NCBI GenBank assembly: GCA_017626895.1
Contig: JAGAHV010000030.1
Location: 1-43,726, forward strand
DNA: 43,726 nt
Direction: 5' to 3'
Source: Ventricola sp017626895
Lineage (GTDB): Bacteria > Bacillota > Clostridia > Christensenellales > Aristaeellaceae
Positions 7,650 to 16,455 of this stretch are shown here, piece by piece. The notes below the pieces were generated by a model. The model was given only the letters and a program-made list of their open reading frames with translations, did not search any database and was not told the origin of the DNA. The translations under genes and the position numbers were made by a program. Numbering within the stretch: the stretch's first letter is position 1; each line of letters opens with the position of its first letter.

Positions 7650-8543
7650 TCAGGAGTAACTTACTCGTTTCGGCATGCATTGTTCAAGCTCTTCCTTTGG
7701 AATCCGGACGAAGATGTCCAGAAGTTCTTTGTCGAGCTGTGTCCCGCCAACGGTCTTCATGATCTCCATCGTCTGCTCATAAGTCTTAGCTTCCTTATAG
7801 GAACGCTGCATCCGGATCGCTGAATAGGTATCCGTAATAGCAATGATTCTCGCCGCCAACGGAATCTGATCTGCTTTCAGCTTATAGTACCCTTTCCCGT
7901 CCACACGTTCGTGATGATACAGAATCCATTCCCTGATATTGTCAAAGGAATGGAGCGGTTTCAGGATTCTGACGCCCACCTCAGGATGGGTGACGACAAC
8001 TTCCCATTCCTCAGGATTCAGTTTGGCCGGTTTATTCAGAATGGCTTCGGGCACACCAAGTTTTCCCACATCGTGGAGCAGCGCGGCATATTCCAGACTC
8101 ACCGGATTCAGTTCCCTCTTCATTTGTTTTGGCAGGTACTTGTAGAACAGCATCGTCAGGGCTTGTACATGCTGGCTGTGACCATTCAAATACGGATCCC
8201 TGGCATCAATCACGCCGACCAGAACCTCAGCCACATCAATGCTTCGTTCTTTCGCTGTCTCGATCAGTTTAAACATCAGTGTTTCAACAATCGTTACAAA
8301 AACACTGCCGAAAAAGAGAATCAGAGACACCATGATGCTGGGTTTTGATGTGAATCCCACAACAAGGTAACCGAGCAGAAAGAATACCAGCAAAACAAGT
8401 GCAAGACGCATCCAGGATACATCCCTCTTCCGCCCTGAAGAAAGCACATCCTGCGAAGAACGCAGAAAAACAAAGTATCGGTAGATGTTCCCCACCATGT
8501 TCGCTGCTCCGAGGATTATGAGGATCCTTGTGACTGTATCCAT
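7650..8543 (-). CDS. Membrane-anchored HD-GYP domain protein
   Basis: The 297-residue protein starts with about three membrane segments (residues 5-26, 46-65, 69-92) and continues as a cytosolic HD-GYP domain: HSQHV at 122-126, LLHDVGKLG at 155-163 (HD pair 157-158), HHERVDGKGYY at 210-220 and a DTYSA metal-site Asp at 238. HD-GYP proteins are usually cyclic-di-GMP phosphodiesterases. Here the third residue of the GYP signature is Tyr rather than Pro (GYY), a variant seen in divergent members, so activity on c-di-GMP is likely but not certain. A good AGGAAAG ribosome site precedes the ATG. Monocistronic with its own terminator. Confidence 0.85.
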   Translation of the reverse strand: MDTVTRILIILGAANMVGNIYRYFVFLRSSQDVLSSGRKRDVSWMRLALVLLVFFLLGYLVVGFTSKPSIMVSLILFFGSVFVTIVETLMFKLIETAKERSIDVAEVLVGVIDARDPYLNGHSQHVQALTMLFYKYLPKQMKRELNPVSLEYAALLHDVGKLGVPEAILNKPAKLNPEEWEVVVTHPEVGVRILKPLHSFDNIREWILYHHERVDGKGYYKLKADQIPLAARIIAITDTYSAIRMQRSYKEAKTYEQTMEIMKTVGGTQLDKELLDIFVRIPKEELEQCMPKRVSYS

Positions 8544-9048
8544 TGCTTTCCTTCCATCTCATGTTGTTTATTGATCCATGTGTCCATCTGTGTCTTCAGG
8601 AAAAAGTTCACGATAAAGTGCCAAATGCCTCACAGGCCACGTCAGCCCCGGTTTTCCCATCATAGGCGGTCAGCGGCTGATACCGGCAGATTCACCCTGT
8701 AAACAACTGCAGGAAGTTCTCGCCCCAACTTTTGGGATGATTCCCCTCGACCGGGATGCATCCCGGCCGATAAAGACATTCCCTCCGGTTGCGAGGGGAT
8801 ATTCCCACACACCGCAGGTCCGAAGGCACTCAGGCAGCCCACACTTTCTGCCGGCAGGCTGCCCGGTGCCATTGACTGCAGGAACGTTTTTCCCGCGTTC
8901 CCCCGGGAATACGGAATGGTTCCGCCAAACCAGAGGGTCTGGATCTCTGTCACGCAGTTCCTGCCAGATACGTGTCCTTTTCCTTCAGCGGACATGTTCT
9001 CAGCGGATTCCCGGTCCTGCGAATGACGCAGCCGTCCTGCAGATTGGT
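8544..9048. other. 505-bp gene-free interval with a long hairpin
   Basis: No ORF here shows family features or a ribosome site; the 160-residue minus-strand frame crossing 8660-9142 is Cys/Gly/Ser-rich and runs into the aldo/keto reductase in another frame. The only clear structure is the nested hairpin at 8734-8806. Confidence 0.5.
8734..8806. ncRNA. Nested palindromic structure, unknown
   Basis: An outer imperfect stem joins 8734-8749 (GGGATGATTCCCCTCG) to 8792-8806 (CGAGGGGATATTCCC). Inside it is a perfect 16-bp palindrome CCGGGATGCATCCCGG at 8751-8766. There is no T-tract after it on either strand, so it does not look like a simple terminator. It lies about 240 bases downstream of the aldo/keto reductase. 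Confidence 0.4.
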
Positions 9049-10221
9049 TTATTTGGTCAGCATCTGTGCAAGTTCCTGCAGGATCTCCGGGATCCGGATA
9101 TTCTGCGGGCAGATGGATGCACACGATCCGCAGCCGATGCACCGCCGGGGATCCATGGAGGGCTGTGCCTCATCCGGCTGATAGCCTGCCATATGATCGC
9201 CGTTTTTAAGACCGTTGTAGGCCGCGATCATCCGGGGAATGTCCAGTTCCATCGGGCATCCCTCTGTACAGTACCGGCAGGCGGTACAGGGCACCCAGGA
9301 AAGCATGGACTCGGCGACTTCCTGAAGAAGTTCCTTTTCTGCCGGGCTGACCGGATTGGGTTCACGGAACGTCTCCACATTCTCAACAATCTGATCCAGT
9401 GTCGACATTCCGGAAAGCACCACCGCCACCTCGGGAATCCCCTGAAGCCAGCGCAGTGCCCAGCGCGCCGCTGAATCCGCCGGACGCACGGCCTGAAGCT
9501 TTTCCATCTGCGGGGCCGGCAGATTTGCCAGTCTTCCTCCCCGCACGCCTTCCATGACGACAATTTTCAGGCCGTGGCGTGCGATGACCTCCACCTTGGC
9601 TTTGGCATTCTGGATCTTCCAGTCCATATAGTTGAGCTGTATCTGAACAAACTCGAACACACCCTCATACCGTTTCAGGAAATCGTCAATGGTCTCCGCC
9701 GATACAGCATGTGAGCTGAATCCGAGATGGCGGATTTTCCCCTGCCGTTTCTGTTCCAGCAGATAATCCACAATCCCGATCTCCGGATCGTTGTAGAAGA
9801 CCAGTGATTTCTCGCTGACATTGTGCAGCAGATAAAAGTCAAAATAGTCCGTCTGACATTTCCGAAGCTGCTCATGAAACAGTGCATCCACCGTTGTATC
9901 CGGATGACCGGCCAGCAGGCTGGTAAATCCCATCATGCCGTTTTCTTTCTTTTCCATCATGTGGCCGGGGAACTTGCTTGCCAGCAGATAGCTCCCGCGG
10001 GGATATTTCTTCATTGCCTCCCCCAGGAACAGTTCGGATTCACCGCCGTGATACCGATAGGCTGTATCAAAATAGGTGATCCCGTGGCTCATCGCATAAT
10101 CGACGATCTCCTGCGCCTTTTCGCGGTCAATCTTCTCCCCCTGTCCTTCCACCTTGGGCAGGCGCATATTGCCAAGCCCCAGTGCGGACACTTTCAAACC
10201 GTTCAATTCGTTATAATACAT
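9049..10221 (-). CDS. Aldo/keto reductase with C-terminal 2x[4Fe-4S] ferredoxin domain
   Basis: The 390-residue protein has an AKR barrel (residues about 1-285) with Asp52, Tyr57 in DTAYRYHGG, Lys83 and the LLHN histidine as the usual catalytic set. A ferredoxin-like tail follows with two CxxCxxCxxxC clusters (Cys312/315/318/322 and Cys361/364/367/371). Such proteins are NAD(P)H- or ferredoxin-linked oxidoreductases common in anaerobes; the physiological substrate is unknown. The start is taken at the ATG at 10221, nine bases after GGAGAGGTG; a TTG 24 bases upstream is less likely because it overlaps that ribosome site. Confidence 0.9.
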   Translation of the reverse strand: MYYNELNGLKVSALGLGNMRLPKVEGQGEKIDREKAQEIVDYAMSHGITYFDTAYRYHGGESELFLGEAMKKYPRGSYLLASKFPGHMMEKKENGMMGFTSLLAGHPDTTVDALFHEQLRKCQTDYFDFYLLHNVSEKSLVFYNDPEIGIVDYLLEQKRQGKIRHLGFSSHAVSAETIDDFLKRYEGVFEFVQIQLNYMDWKIQNAKAKVEVIARHGLKIVVMEGVRGGRLANLPAPQMEKLQAVRPADSAARWALRWLQGIPEVAVVLSGMSTLDQIVENVETFREPNPVSPAEKELLQEVAESMLSWVPCTACRYCTEGCPMELDIPRMIAAYNGLKNGDHMAGYQPDEAQPSMDPRRCIGCGSCASICPQNIRIPEILQELAQMLTK

Positions 10222-10354
10222 GAGATTCACCTCTCCACTTTTCAACCTTTGGTATTTGTGGGCCCATTACCTTTGCCGAAACGGAATTCCTCTTTCCTCT
10301 GTGGACAGAGCCGCGGTTCAGAAATACAGGACCTTCAGAAACGGGCTCTCCTCC

Positions 10355-11242
10355 TCAGCCCTGATAGTCAGTCTCCTCTCCGTCCATGTCATACGAATCA
10401 TACTCGCCGTCATCCATTGCCTCATCCGCCTGGGAATAGGTCATTCCCTCCGTCGGATTATAGCCTGAGCTGAGTGCGGCATCCGGCACAGTCATGCCGT
10501 TCGTCCTCTGAAGCTGTGTTTTCAGGACATACCCCGCCTGACCATACGATTCATCCAGCACCAGACACCATCCGTTGATTTCAGCCAGGACTTTTAAGGG
10601 GTAACCGGTGTAAAACTGTCCTTTTGCCTGCGCATACTCACCGGGTTCTGTCCGCATGACCGCTACGCCTGTCCCAACGTTTACCACGGCATCATACTGC
10701 TCCGGGCTGAATGCGGTCATGCCGCCGGCTGCTCCCCCCGTCTGAGGGGCATATCCATTGACCGTTCCCGGATACATGCCATTTGCCGGATACTGACCGT
10801 TGGCCGGATACTGGCCGCTGGCCGGGTACTGACCACTGGCCGGCACGGGGGTTTCCGCCGGTGCCACCATCTCAGAGACATATTTTGCCGGCACAAACCC
10901 GGTTACGCCGTTTGCAGTAACTTTCAGCCACTGACCGGTTGTCCCGATCACCTTGATTTCTGTTCCATTGTCCACTTTCAGCAGAACCGTGGCGCCCTGA
11001 TTGGCCTTTTCACGAATGTTCAGGTCGCTGCCGCTGGTTTTTACATTTGCAATATACGGTTCAATCTCCGTTACCTTCTCCTTGGACGGGGGAACGGTCG
11101 GGTTCGGTTTTTTCGTGGGGGTGGGTGTGGCCGCAGCCGCAGCCGCCGGTGTCAATTCCGCTGTTGTACTGACACCCTCCGCCATTCCCAGCGTACATGA
11201 GAGCATCAGCAGCAGAAGTATAAAAACAGAGATTCTTTTCAT
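10355..11242 (-). CDS. Secreted SH3-domain protein with Gln-Tyr-Pro repeats
   Basis: A signal peptide (residues 1-21, ending LGMAEG) leads into an Ala/Thr/Pro linker. A bacterial SH3 domain follows at about 62-126 (SDLNIREKANQGA... GFVPAKYV). Next comes a short tandem repeat of (A)(S/N)GQYP units and a second SH3-like segment at about 178-245 ending GYVLKTQL. The tail is very acidic. SH3b domains bind peptidoglycan or peptides, so a cell-surface or secreted role is likely. There is no enzymatic domain. The repeats at the DNA level (10786-10850) could vary in number between strains. It lies 130 bases downstream of nothing on the same strand, so it has its own promoter. Confidence 0.8.
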   Translation of the reverse strand: MKRISVFILLLLMLSCTLGMAEGVSTTAELTPAAAAAATPTPTKKPNPTVPPSKEKVTEIEPYIANVKTSGSDLNIREKANQGATVLLKVDNGTEIKVIGTTGQWLKVTANGVTGFVPAKYVSEMVAPAETPVPASGQYPASGQYPANGQYPANGMYPGTVNGYAPQTGGAAGGMTAFSPEQYDAVVNVGTGVAVMRTEPGEYAQAKGQFYTGYPLKVLAEINGWCLVLDESYGQAGYVLKTQLQRTNGMTVPDAALSSGYNPTEGMTYSQADEAMDDGEYDSYDMDGEETDYQG

Positions 11243-11397
11243 TTTACATCATTCCTTTCAACTCTGATTCACGAAGAATCTGATTTTATGACAACGTTTT
11301 TCTGTGTATTTATTCGGATGAGAAACCACACGGCGCTCAGTCACATCAGATGGTTATCCCATTCTGCTGTTCCTTTGCCTGACCTGCAGCCGTTTTG

Positions 11398-12645
11398 TCA
11401 CACTTTCCTTCCGCCCAGATATCTTGCACGGATATGCTTCGTTTCCCCAAGATAGCAGAATCGCTCCAGCAGCTGAACCGGAGAGAGTTTATAGAAACGG
11501 TCCGCGATTCCTCCGATCACCAGGGCATCGAAGGCATAGCCCGGTTCCAGACTTCCTGTCTTTCCAAAGAGGGCACCACCTTCTTTCGTCCCCATGTAAA
11601 ACGCTTCTTCAAACGAGACCGTTCGGTTTCCTTCCGGCTCGTAAAACACTTTGTATTTGGACAGCTGCACGCTCCGGGCAATCTGGCTGTATACCCCCAG
11701 ATTGGAAGCCCCCGCAATGTCACTCCCCAGGCCAATCCGGATGCCTTCATCTGCCAGTGTGCCGGTCCGCATGATCCCGGCCAGGATATTGTTGGTGGAA
11801 TCCGGACATTGTACCGCATAACCTCCATACTTTTTCATGATCCGGATATCCTCATCCTCCGGGAAGATGAAATGGGCTCCTACCACAGGCCCGTTTCCTA
11901 AAAGGCCTGCCTGCTCATAGATGCCGGTATCGCAGCCGCATTCGGGATACAGCTTCTTAGCCTGCTGTGCCTCCCACAACGATTCCACCAGATGTGTCTG
12001 CACTCCCGTCTGATATTTGTATCCCAGCGCCCCCAGGCCTTTCAGCAATTCCCACGTACAGGTAGGCGCAAACCGCGGGGTCAGGATCGGCTTTGCTGTA
12101 CGGTTGCTCTGATACCGTTCCAGAAACGTTTCCGTCTCTCGCAGGGAATCCTCCGTGGTCTCGCACAGATAATCCGGGCTGTCCATATCCATGTTGACCT
12201 TGCCCACCAGTCCGTGCAGTCCCATACGCTCCATCCGCTCGATCAGGTATCCGGTGGCCTCCCTGTGAATGGTTCCGAAGATCACCGCATGCATCGTTCC
12301 ATGTTCCAGCATGTCATCCAAAAAGGCATCATACGCCGCATGGGCAAATTCCGGATCCTCAAACCGCCGTTCCAGGGGAAAGGTGTACTGATGCAGCCAG
12401 TCATGAAGCAGGAGATCCATTTCCGTCCCCCGCTGCGGATACTGCGGCGCGTGGACATGAAGATCTGAAAATGCAGGGATAATCAGATCCTCTCCAAAAT
12501 CCGTCACCGGAATGTCGGCAAATTCCGGCATCTGCGGATAGATTCCCTCCACCAGACCGTGATCTACCGCGATATAGCTGTCCTCCCATACAGACAGTTC
12601 ATTCCTGTTTTTGGAAGTAATGATATTCCCGTGAAATAGTTCCAT
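11398..12645 (-). CDS. guaD: Guanine deaminase
   Basis: The 415-residue amidohydrolase carries DLHVHAPQYPQRG at 61-73 (metal-binding HxH and the guanine-deaminase APQ signature), TPRFAPTCT in mid-protein, QTHLVES and AHFIFPED with metal-binding histidines, and GLGSDIAGA with the catalytic Asp. This combination is specific for guanine deaminases, which convert guanine to xanthine in purine salvage. Length fits the family (about 420-450). No purine transporter or xanthine enzyme lies nearby, so it stands alone. A GGGAGAAAGAGAC stretch precedes the ATG as ribosome site. Confidence 0.9.
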   Translation of the reverse strand: MELFHGNIITSKNRNELSVWEDSYIAVDHGLVEGIYPQMPEFADIPVTDFGEDLIIPAFSDLHVHAPQYPQRGTEMDLLLHDWLHQYTFPLERRFEDPEFAHAAYDAFLDDMLEHGTMHAVIFGTIHREATGYLIERMERMGLHGLVGKVNMDMDSPDYLCETTEDSLRETETFLERYQSNRTAKPILTPRFAPTCTWELLKGLGALGYKYQTGVQTHLVESLWEAQQAKKLYPECGCDTGIYEQAGLLGNGPVVGAHFIFPEDEDIRIMKKYGGYAVQCPDSTNNILAGIMRTGTLADEGIRIGLGSDIAGASNLGVYSQIARSVQLSKYKVFYEPEGNRTVSFEEAFYMGTKEGGALFGKTGSLEPGYAFDALVIGGIADRFYKLSPVQLLERFCYLGETKHIRARYLGGRKV

Positions 12646-12754
12646 CTCTGTCTCTTTCTCCCGATCTCACTGCCGTTCTTTTACCCGGGTACTTGTCCGA
12701 TTTGGCCAGCCATCGCCGCGGGACAGGGTCCTTTCTGTACAGGCCAAACACGGT

Positions 12755-13165
12755 TTATCTGATGCCCAGTTCCGGCGGCGGAAGCTTTTTGGCGCACTCG
12801 GGACAGGCGACCACCTGCCCTTTTCTGAGATCAACAAATCTGGCTGGAAACAGATTGCCGCAAAGGTTACACTAGCACTCGTAAATCTTGCTTCGATTCT
12901 GGGTCGTACCAGTATCCTTCATTATCGTGATTTGCTGAACCGACCGTCCTTCAATCTTCCCTCCCGCACGCATGATCTGCATTGTCTCTGCACAGGGATA
13001 GCAACATCCTGCATGGCCATTGCGCAGAGCAAATTCCGGAGCATTCACTTCGTGTCCGCGCGTACACCGGCAGACCCACTCCGGACTGTTGCGATAGGTT
13101 CACCCCGTTTTTCTGACGGTTGTAAACCATTTGAATCTTTGGCCAGCCTCAATCATTTGAGCCAT
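12755..13165 (-). pseudogene. Multi-zinc-ribbon protein gene with two in-frame stop codons
   Basis: A single continuous frame of 137 codons runs from an ATG at 13165 (GAGGGG ribosome site) to TAA at 12755, broken by TGA at 13102-13100 and TAG at 12874-12872. It encodes four cysteine pairs: EWVCRC, AGCCYPC, YEC-stop-CNLCG and ACPEC. This fits tandem zinc ribbons of the kind found in phage-like or HNH-associated DNA-binding proteins. No frameshift is needed. Because conservation of frame is good but stops are two, decay is recent. The TAG falls between two cysteines of a ribbon, so even a rescued short form would be damaged. Confidence 0.65.
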
Positions 13166-13314
13166 CTGTTTTTCCCCTCTTTTTGAATGACATCTTGATG
13201 AACCACAGATGTCATGGTATGATAATTCTGTCATCCGCATCATTGTAAACCAAAAAAGTGGCAACAATCAAGAGATTCATGCTAAAATAATGTTTATCCA
13301 GTGAGGTGAAATAA

Positions 13315-13794
13315 ATGATTCTCTATCATGGCAGCAATGTGATCGTTCGCGAGCCACACTTGCTCAAAATCCAGCGTGACCTGGACTTTGGCAAAGGCTT
13401 TTATACAACAAGTGATTTTCAGCAAGCCAGTAAATGGGCCCGAAGAACAGCGAACCGTCTGAAGCAGTCACAGGCATATGTATCTGTGTATGAAGTACCT
13501 GAGGAAAAGCTGCTTGCTCTGCGCGTTCTGCGCTTTGACAAGCCGGATCAGCAGTGGCTTCACTTTGTGGCTGCTAATCGGAAAGGAGCGGCTCCCGCTA
13601 ATGAGTGGGACATCATCTGCGGTCCGGTTGCGAATGACCAGACCATGCCGGTAATTGACTTGTTCCTGGATGGCATGTATGATGAAGAGGAAACGATCCG
13701 GCGGCTTCTGCCACAAAAACTCAAAGATCAATATACCTTTAAAAGCGATTCTGCCATTGCGCTGCTCCGTTTCAAAGAGGTGATAAGCGTATGA
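13315..13794 (+). CDS. DUF3990-family protein, ADP-ribosyltransferase-like putative toxin
   Basis: The 159-residue protein opens with LYHGSN (His5), then LDFGKGFYTT (Tyr30), WARRTANR, and later DIICGPVANDQTMPV and QYTFKSDSAIALLRF. This is the DUF3990 pattern; the YHGS...GFYTT layout resembles the H-Y part of ADP-ribosyltransferase folds, so a toxin role is suspected but not shown. It heads a three-gene cassette: its TGA overlaps the ATG of the 82-residue gene (ATGA, 13791-13794), and that gene overlaps the DUF3791 gene. Ribosome site GAGGTG lies six bases before the ATG. Confidence 0.8.
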   Translation: MILYHGSNVIVREPHLLKIQRDLDFGKGFYTTSDFQQASKWARRTANRLKQSQAYVSVYEVPEEKLLALRVLRFDKPDQQWLHFVAANRKGAAPANEWDIICGPVANDQTMPVIDLFLDGMYDEEETIRRLLPQKLKDQYTFKSDSAIALLRFKEVISV

Positions 13795-14039
13795 CCAAAA
13801 TTCCCTGCTATTCTCTGGACTATTACGACAAAAGTGTCATCCGGATGATCATTCAAAAATACGGGATGGAGCAAATGGATGCCGCCCGTGCTTTCCTGAT
13901 CTCTGAAACCCATGCGATGCTGGAAGATGCTTGTCTGGCCATGACAGAGTTTTCAGATCGTGCCATCTTCGACATGTGGGAAGTAGAAAAAGTTACGGGC
14001 GATCCGCGCAATTCAGCTTACCTGAGGAGTGAAATATGA
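13791..14039 (+). CDS. Small protein in DUF3990 cassette, unknown family
   Basis: An 82-residue protein translationally coupled to genes on both sides by 4-base overlaps. GAGGTG lies eight bases before its ATG. It has an N-terminal Tyr-rich segment (CYSLDYYDKSVIRMI) and is predicted to be mostly helical (MEQMDAARAFLISETHAMLED). I do not recognise a named domain. Its position suggests an antitoxin or an adaptor between the DUF3990 and DUF3791 proteins. Confidence 0.75.
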   Translation: MTKIPCYSLDYYDKSVIRMIIQKYGMEQMDAARAFLISETHAMLEDACLAMTEFSDRAIFDMWEVEKVTGDPRNSAYLRSEI

Positions 14040-14248
14040 TGACAGATGAAATGCAATTCTTTCTCTTTCTGATTGAGCGTTATGCGAATCACAAAAACCG
14101 TCCAACCGGTGATGTAATGCGTGAATGGGATCAAAAAGGGGTGACCCAGGAGATCTTTGACGGTTATTTCCAGTATCACCAGGAACCGATCCAAAATGCC
14201 TTTCTTGATATTGACAGCCTTGTTGTCAACGGCGTTCATGCTTTTTGA
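14036..14248 (+). CDS. DUF3791-family protein, putative antitoxin partner
   Basis: The 70-residue protein fits DUF3791: an N-terminal helix EMQFFLFLIERYANHKN, then GDVMREWDQKGVTQEIFDGYFQYH and a terminal DIDSLVVNG. DUF3791 proteins are usually encoded beside DUF3990. The ATG at 14036 overlaps the preceding stop and has GAGGAG six bases upstream. It is the last gene of the cassette; a structured element and a terminator follow within 110 bases. Confidence 0.8.
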   Translation: MMTDEMQFFLFLIERYANHKNRPTGDVMREWDQKGVTQEIFDGYFQYHQEPIQNAFLDIDSLVVNGVHAF

Positions 14249-14345
14249 TGCGCTCTTTTACAGCAAACATCTTTGGTCACCTGCCGGAGCAACGATCTCT
14301 GAGCCCTGGGCCTGACATCACTGTTGCTGCAACAGGGCCGCTCTT
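14249..14345 (+). ncRNA. Structured repeat element, copy 2 of 5 (unknown family)
   Basis: The core from GGTCAC at 14275 aligns without gaps to the copies at 37.4 and 38.7-38.9 kb. Its terminal hairpin reads CTGTTGC/GCAACAG (14321-14335), where other copies have CTGCCGC/GCGGCAG. It is followed by GGGCCGCTC as in the copy at 38.8 kb. It lies directly after the DUF3791 gene and before a terminator, so it may be transcribed with the cassette. Confidence 0.55.
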
Positions 14346-14354
14346 CGTTCATTA

Positions 14355-14415
14355 AAACTGCCGCTTGAAGCACCTTGCAGGAACCTGCATATCGGGCTTT
14401 GTTGCGGCAGTTTTT
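14355..14415. terminator. Terminator of the DUF3990 cassette
   Basis: AAACTGCCGC (14355-14364) pairs with GCGGCAGTTT (14404-14413), with TTTTT at 14411-14415. A small inner hairpin TGCAGG-AA-CCTGCA lies in the loop. It could also serve the histidine kinase gene arriving on the minus strand (stop at 14488), since AAAA lies on the other side. Confidence 0.65.
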
Positions 14416-14487
14416 GCTTCGTCTCTCATTTCCTTCGAACATGTATCCGCCCGGTGCGATCCAATGCCCACGGGCACCAGCCTCCGC

Positions 14488-15708
14488 TCACCGCTTTTTC
14501 ACCGGAAACTCACAGACTAAACGGATTCTCCCCAGATCGGTCTGTTCCGCCCAGATCCGTCCATCATGCCGCTCCATAATGGCCCGCGCCATGGAAAGAC
14601 CGATTCCATATCCGCCGCTTTCCCTGCTGCGGGAAAGGTCCGGCCGATAAAACCGGTCAAAAAGATGTTTGAGATTCTCCGGCGAAAGCGGCTCTGTCAG
14701 TCCGTTTTCCGAAACCAGACGGACCGTATGCCCCTCCTGATTCAGAGACAGTTCAATCGTATCCTCCTCGGGGGCGTACTTGACCGCGTTTTCGCACAGC
14801 TGTGAAATCAGACGTTTCAGGGCATCCCTGTCTCCGGTCAGCCGGATATCCTTCTGGACAGCGAGACGGAACGATTTGCCCATGAACTCGGCCATTCCCT
14901 GAAAGGATTCCGCCTGTTCCGTGACAAGTTCGGAAAAATTCAGGTCCTCTTTCTGCAGATGGGCGCCCTCCTCATCCATTCTTGACAGGTAAATCAGATT
15001 ATTCACCAGGTCACGCATATTGGACACCTGTTTCTGCGTATCCTCGATCCATTCGTTTTTCTGAACCGTCAGCGACAGCGCATCCATGTTGGCCGAGATG
15101 ACCGTGAGCGGCGTTTTCAGCTCATGACCGGCATCCGTGATGAACTGTTTCTGCCGGATGACATTCTGAATCATGGGCTGGATGGCTCTGGACGAAATCA
15201 GCGACATGGTCAGCCAGGCCAGCAGGATACCGCCCAGGCAGGTCAGTGCGGAGACCAGGAGCAGACGGCGGACGCTGTCCATTTTGGTCTCGACGTTGAG
15301 AAGGAGCACCATCTCACCGCGCATTCCGCCCCGGGTCATGAAAAGATAATTACCTGCCGACCCGCACTCTTTTCCGGAGGACAGCGCTCTGGCAGCAATC
15401 TCCTTCAGTTCATCCGATGTGCCGCTCTGAATCCGGGTCCGGCCCAGCAGAAAGATCTCACCCGCTTCGTTTCGGAGGGCAACAAAATACCGTGCCTCGT
15501 CCAGTGCGTTCTGCTGACGTCGGTTCGGTGATTTTCTGCCCGGCTGGACATCCATTTCCCGGAACGACAGATTCTCAAGCGTTTTCAGCAGCTCATTTCG
15601 GACACTGACATAGTTGACCACATTGATAATGCCTGCCAGGAGGATCATGGCGATGGAGAGCACCGTCACCGCAATCCGGATAAATCGCCGGCGGATTCCC
15701 TGAATCAT
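14488..15708 (-). CDS. Two-component sensor histidine kinase
   Basis: A 406-residue membrane kinase: TM1 at about 11-34, an extracytoplasmic sensor region of about 110 residues, TM2 at about 149-171, then the dimerisation box FITDAGHELKTPL with phospho-accepting His195, the N-box CENAVKYAPEE and a G-box GGYGIGLSMA. This is the HPK1-type plan paired with OmpR regulators. Its start overlaps the response regulator stop by 4 bases (15705-15708), so the pair is one operon. The sensor region shows no recognisable domain, and the stimulus is unknown. Confidence 0.92.
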   Translation of the reverse strand: MIQGIRRRFIRIAVTVLSIAMILLAGIINVVNYVSVRNELLKTLENLSFREMDVQPGRKSPNRRQQNALDEARYFVALRNEAGEIFLLGRTRIQSGTSDELKEIAARALSSGKECGSAGNYLFMTRGGMRGEMVLLLNVETKMDSVRRLLLVSALTCLGGILLAWLTMSLISSRAIQPMIQNVIRQKQFITDAGHELKTPLTVISANMDALSLTVQKNEWIEDTQKQVSNMRDLVNNLIYLSRMDEEGAHLQKEDLNFSELVTEQAESFQGMAEFMGKSFRLAVQKDIRLTGDRDALKRLISQLCENAVKYAPEEDTIELSLNQEGHTVRLVSENGLTEPLSPENLKHLFDRFYRPDLSRSRESGGYGIGLSMARAIMERHDGRIWAEQTDLGRIRLVCEFPVKKR

Positions 15709-16379
15709 GTCGTCTCCTCCAGTGAATAGCCGACTCCGCGGCTGGCCTTGATCTGCAGATCCGCGCCAAGTTCATTCAGCACCTTCCGCAGATTGCTGAT
15801 GGTCACCCACAGGGCATTCATCTCTGCCTCCGCATCCCAGCCCCATACGCGTTCCATGATCTGGTCCACGCTGTAGACTCTGCCCGGCTGCTCCATGAAC
15901 ATCTCCATCAGCTGGAATGCCTTGTTGTTGAGCCGGGTACTTTTGTCCCCGCAGCAGATGACCATGCTCTGACGGTCCAGGGTCACATTGGCAAAAGCCA
16001 TTTTATCCTGCCGGAAATCCTCTTTCCGGCGCAGCATGGCCCGAATTCTGGCCAGCAGCTCGCTGGCGGCAAAGGGCTTGGGCAGATAGTCATCCGCCCC
16101 CGCATCCAGACCGGACACCCGGTCCTCTACCGCATCCCTGGCCGTCAGCATCAGGCAGGGCACAGATACGCCCTTTCCCCGCAGTTCCCTGAGCACCGCA
16201 AGCCCATCCGGCGGCGGCATCATCCAATCCAGTATCATGCCGTCATAGTCATATCCGGACGCATAATCCAGCGCATCCCGTCCGTTATGGACAATGTCCA
16301 CCGCATATCCGGCATGCTCCAGAATCGTCTTCATCGCCTTGCACAGCGAGCGATCATCTTCCGCAAATAACAGTCTCAT
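15705..16379 (-). CDS. OmpR/PhoB-family response regulator
   Basis: 224 residues: receiver domain with acidic pocket Glu7/Asp8/Asp9, phospho-acceptor Asp51, Thr79 and Lys101, then a winged-helix DNA-binding domain (about 125-222, ending ASRGVGYSLEE). The start is taken at the ATG at 16379, seven bases after AGGAG; an ATG 24 bases further upstream has no such site. It is co-transcribed with the histidine kinase. The gene for a secreted repeat protein lies upstream on the same strand, separated by a strong hairpin, and may be a target or part of the same regulon. Confidence 0.92.
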   Translation of the reverse strand: MRLLFAEDDRSLCKAMKTILEHAGYAVDIVHNGRDALDYASGYDYDGMILDWMMPPPDGLAVLRELRGKGVSVPCLMLTARDAVEDRVSGLDAGADDYLPKPFAASELLARIRAMLRRKEDFRQDKMAFANVTLDRQSMVICCGDKSTRLNNKAFQLMEMFMEQPGRVYSVDQIMERVWGWDAEAEMNALWVTISNLRKVLNELGADLQIKASRGVGYSLEETT

Positions 16380-16455
16380 CTCCAGGCTCCTGTTCTGAAT
16401 CATCGATTACCCATTTGCCGGTCACATTATACCACAAAATTGCTTCCATTTGCCA

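Noticed and set aside
8660..9142. A 160-residue minus-strand frame
   Set aside because: It overlaps the reductase end in another frame, has odd composition and crosses the palindrome.
10220..10473. Plus-strand frames across 9823-10473
   Set aside because: They are shadows of the aldo/keto reductase and SH3 protein genes with no start site of their own.
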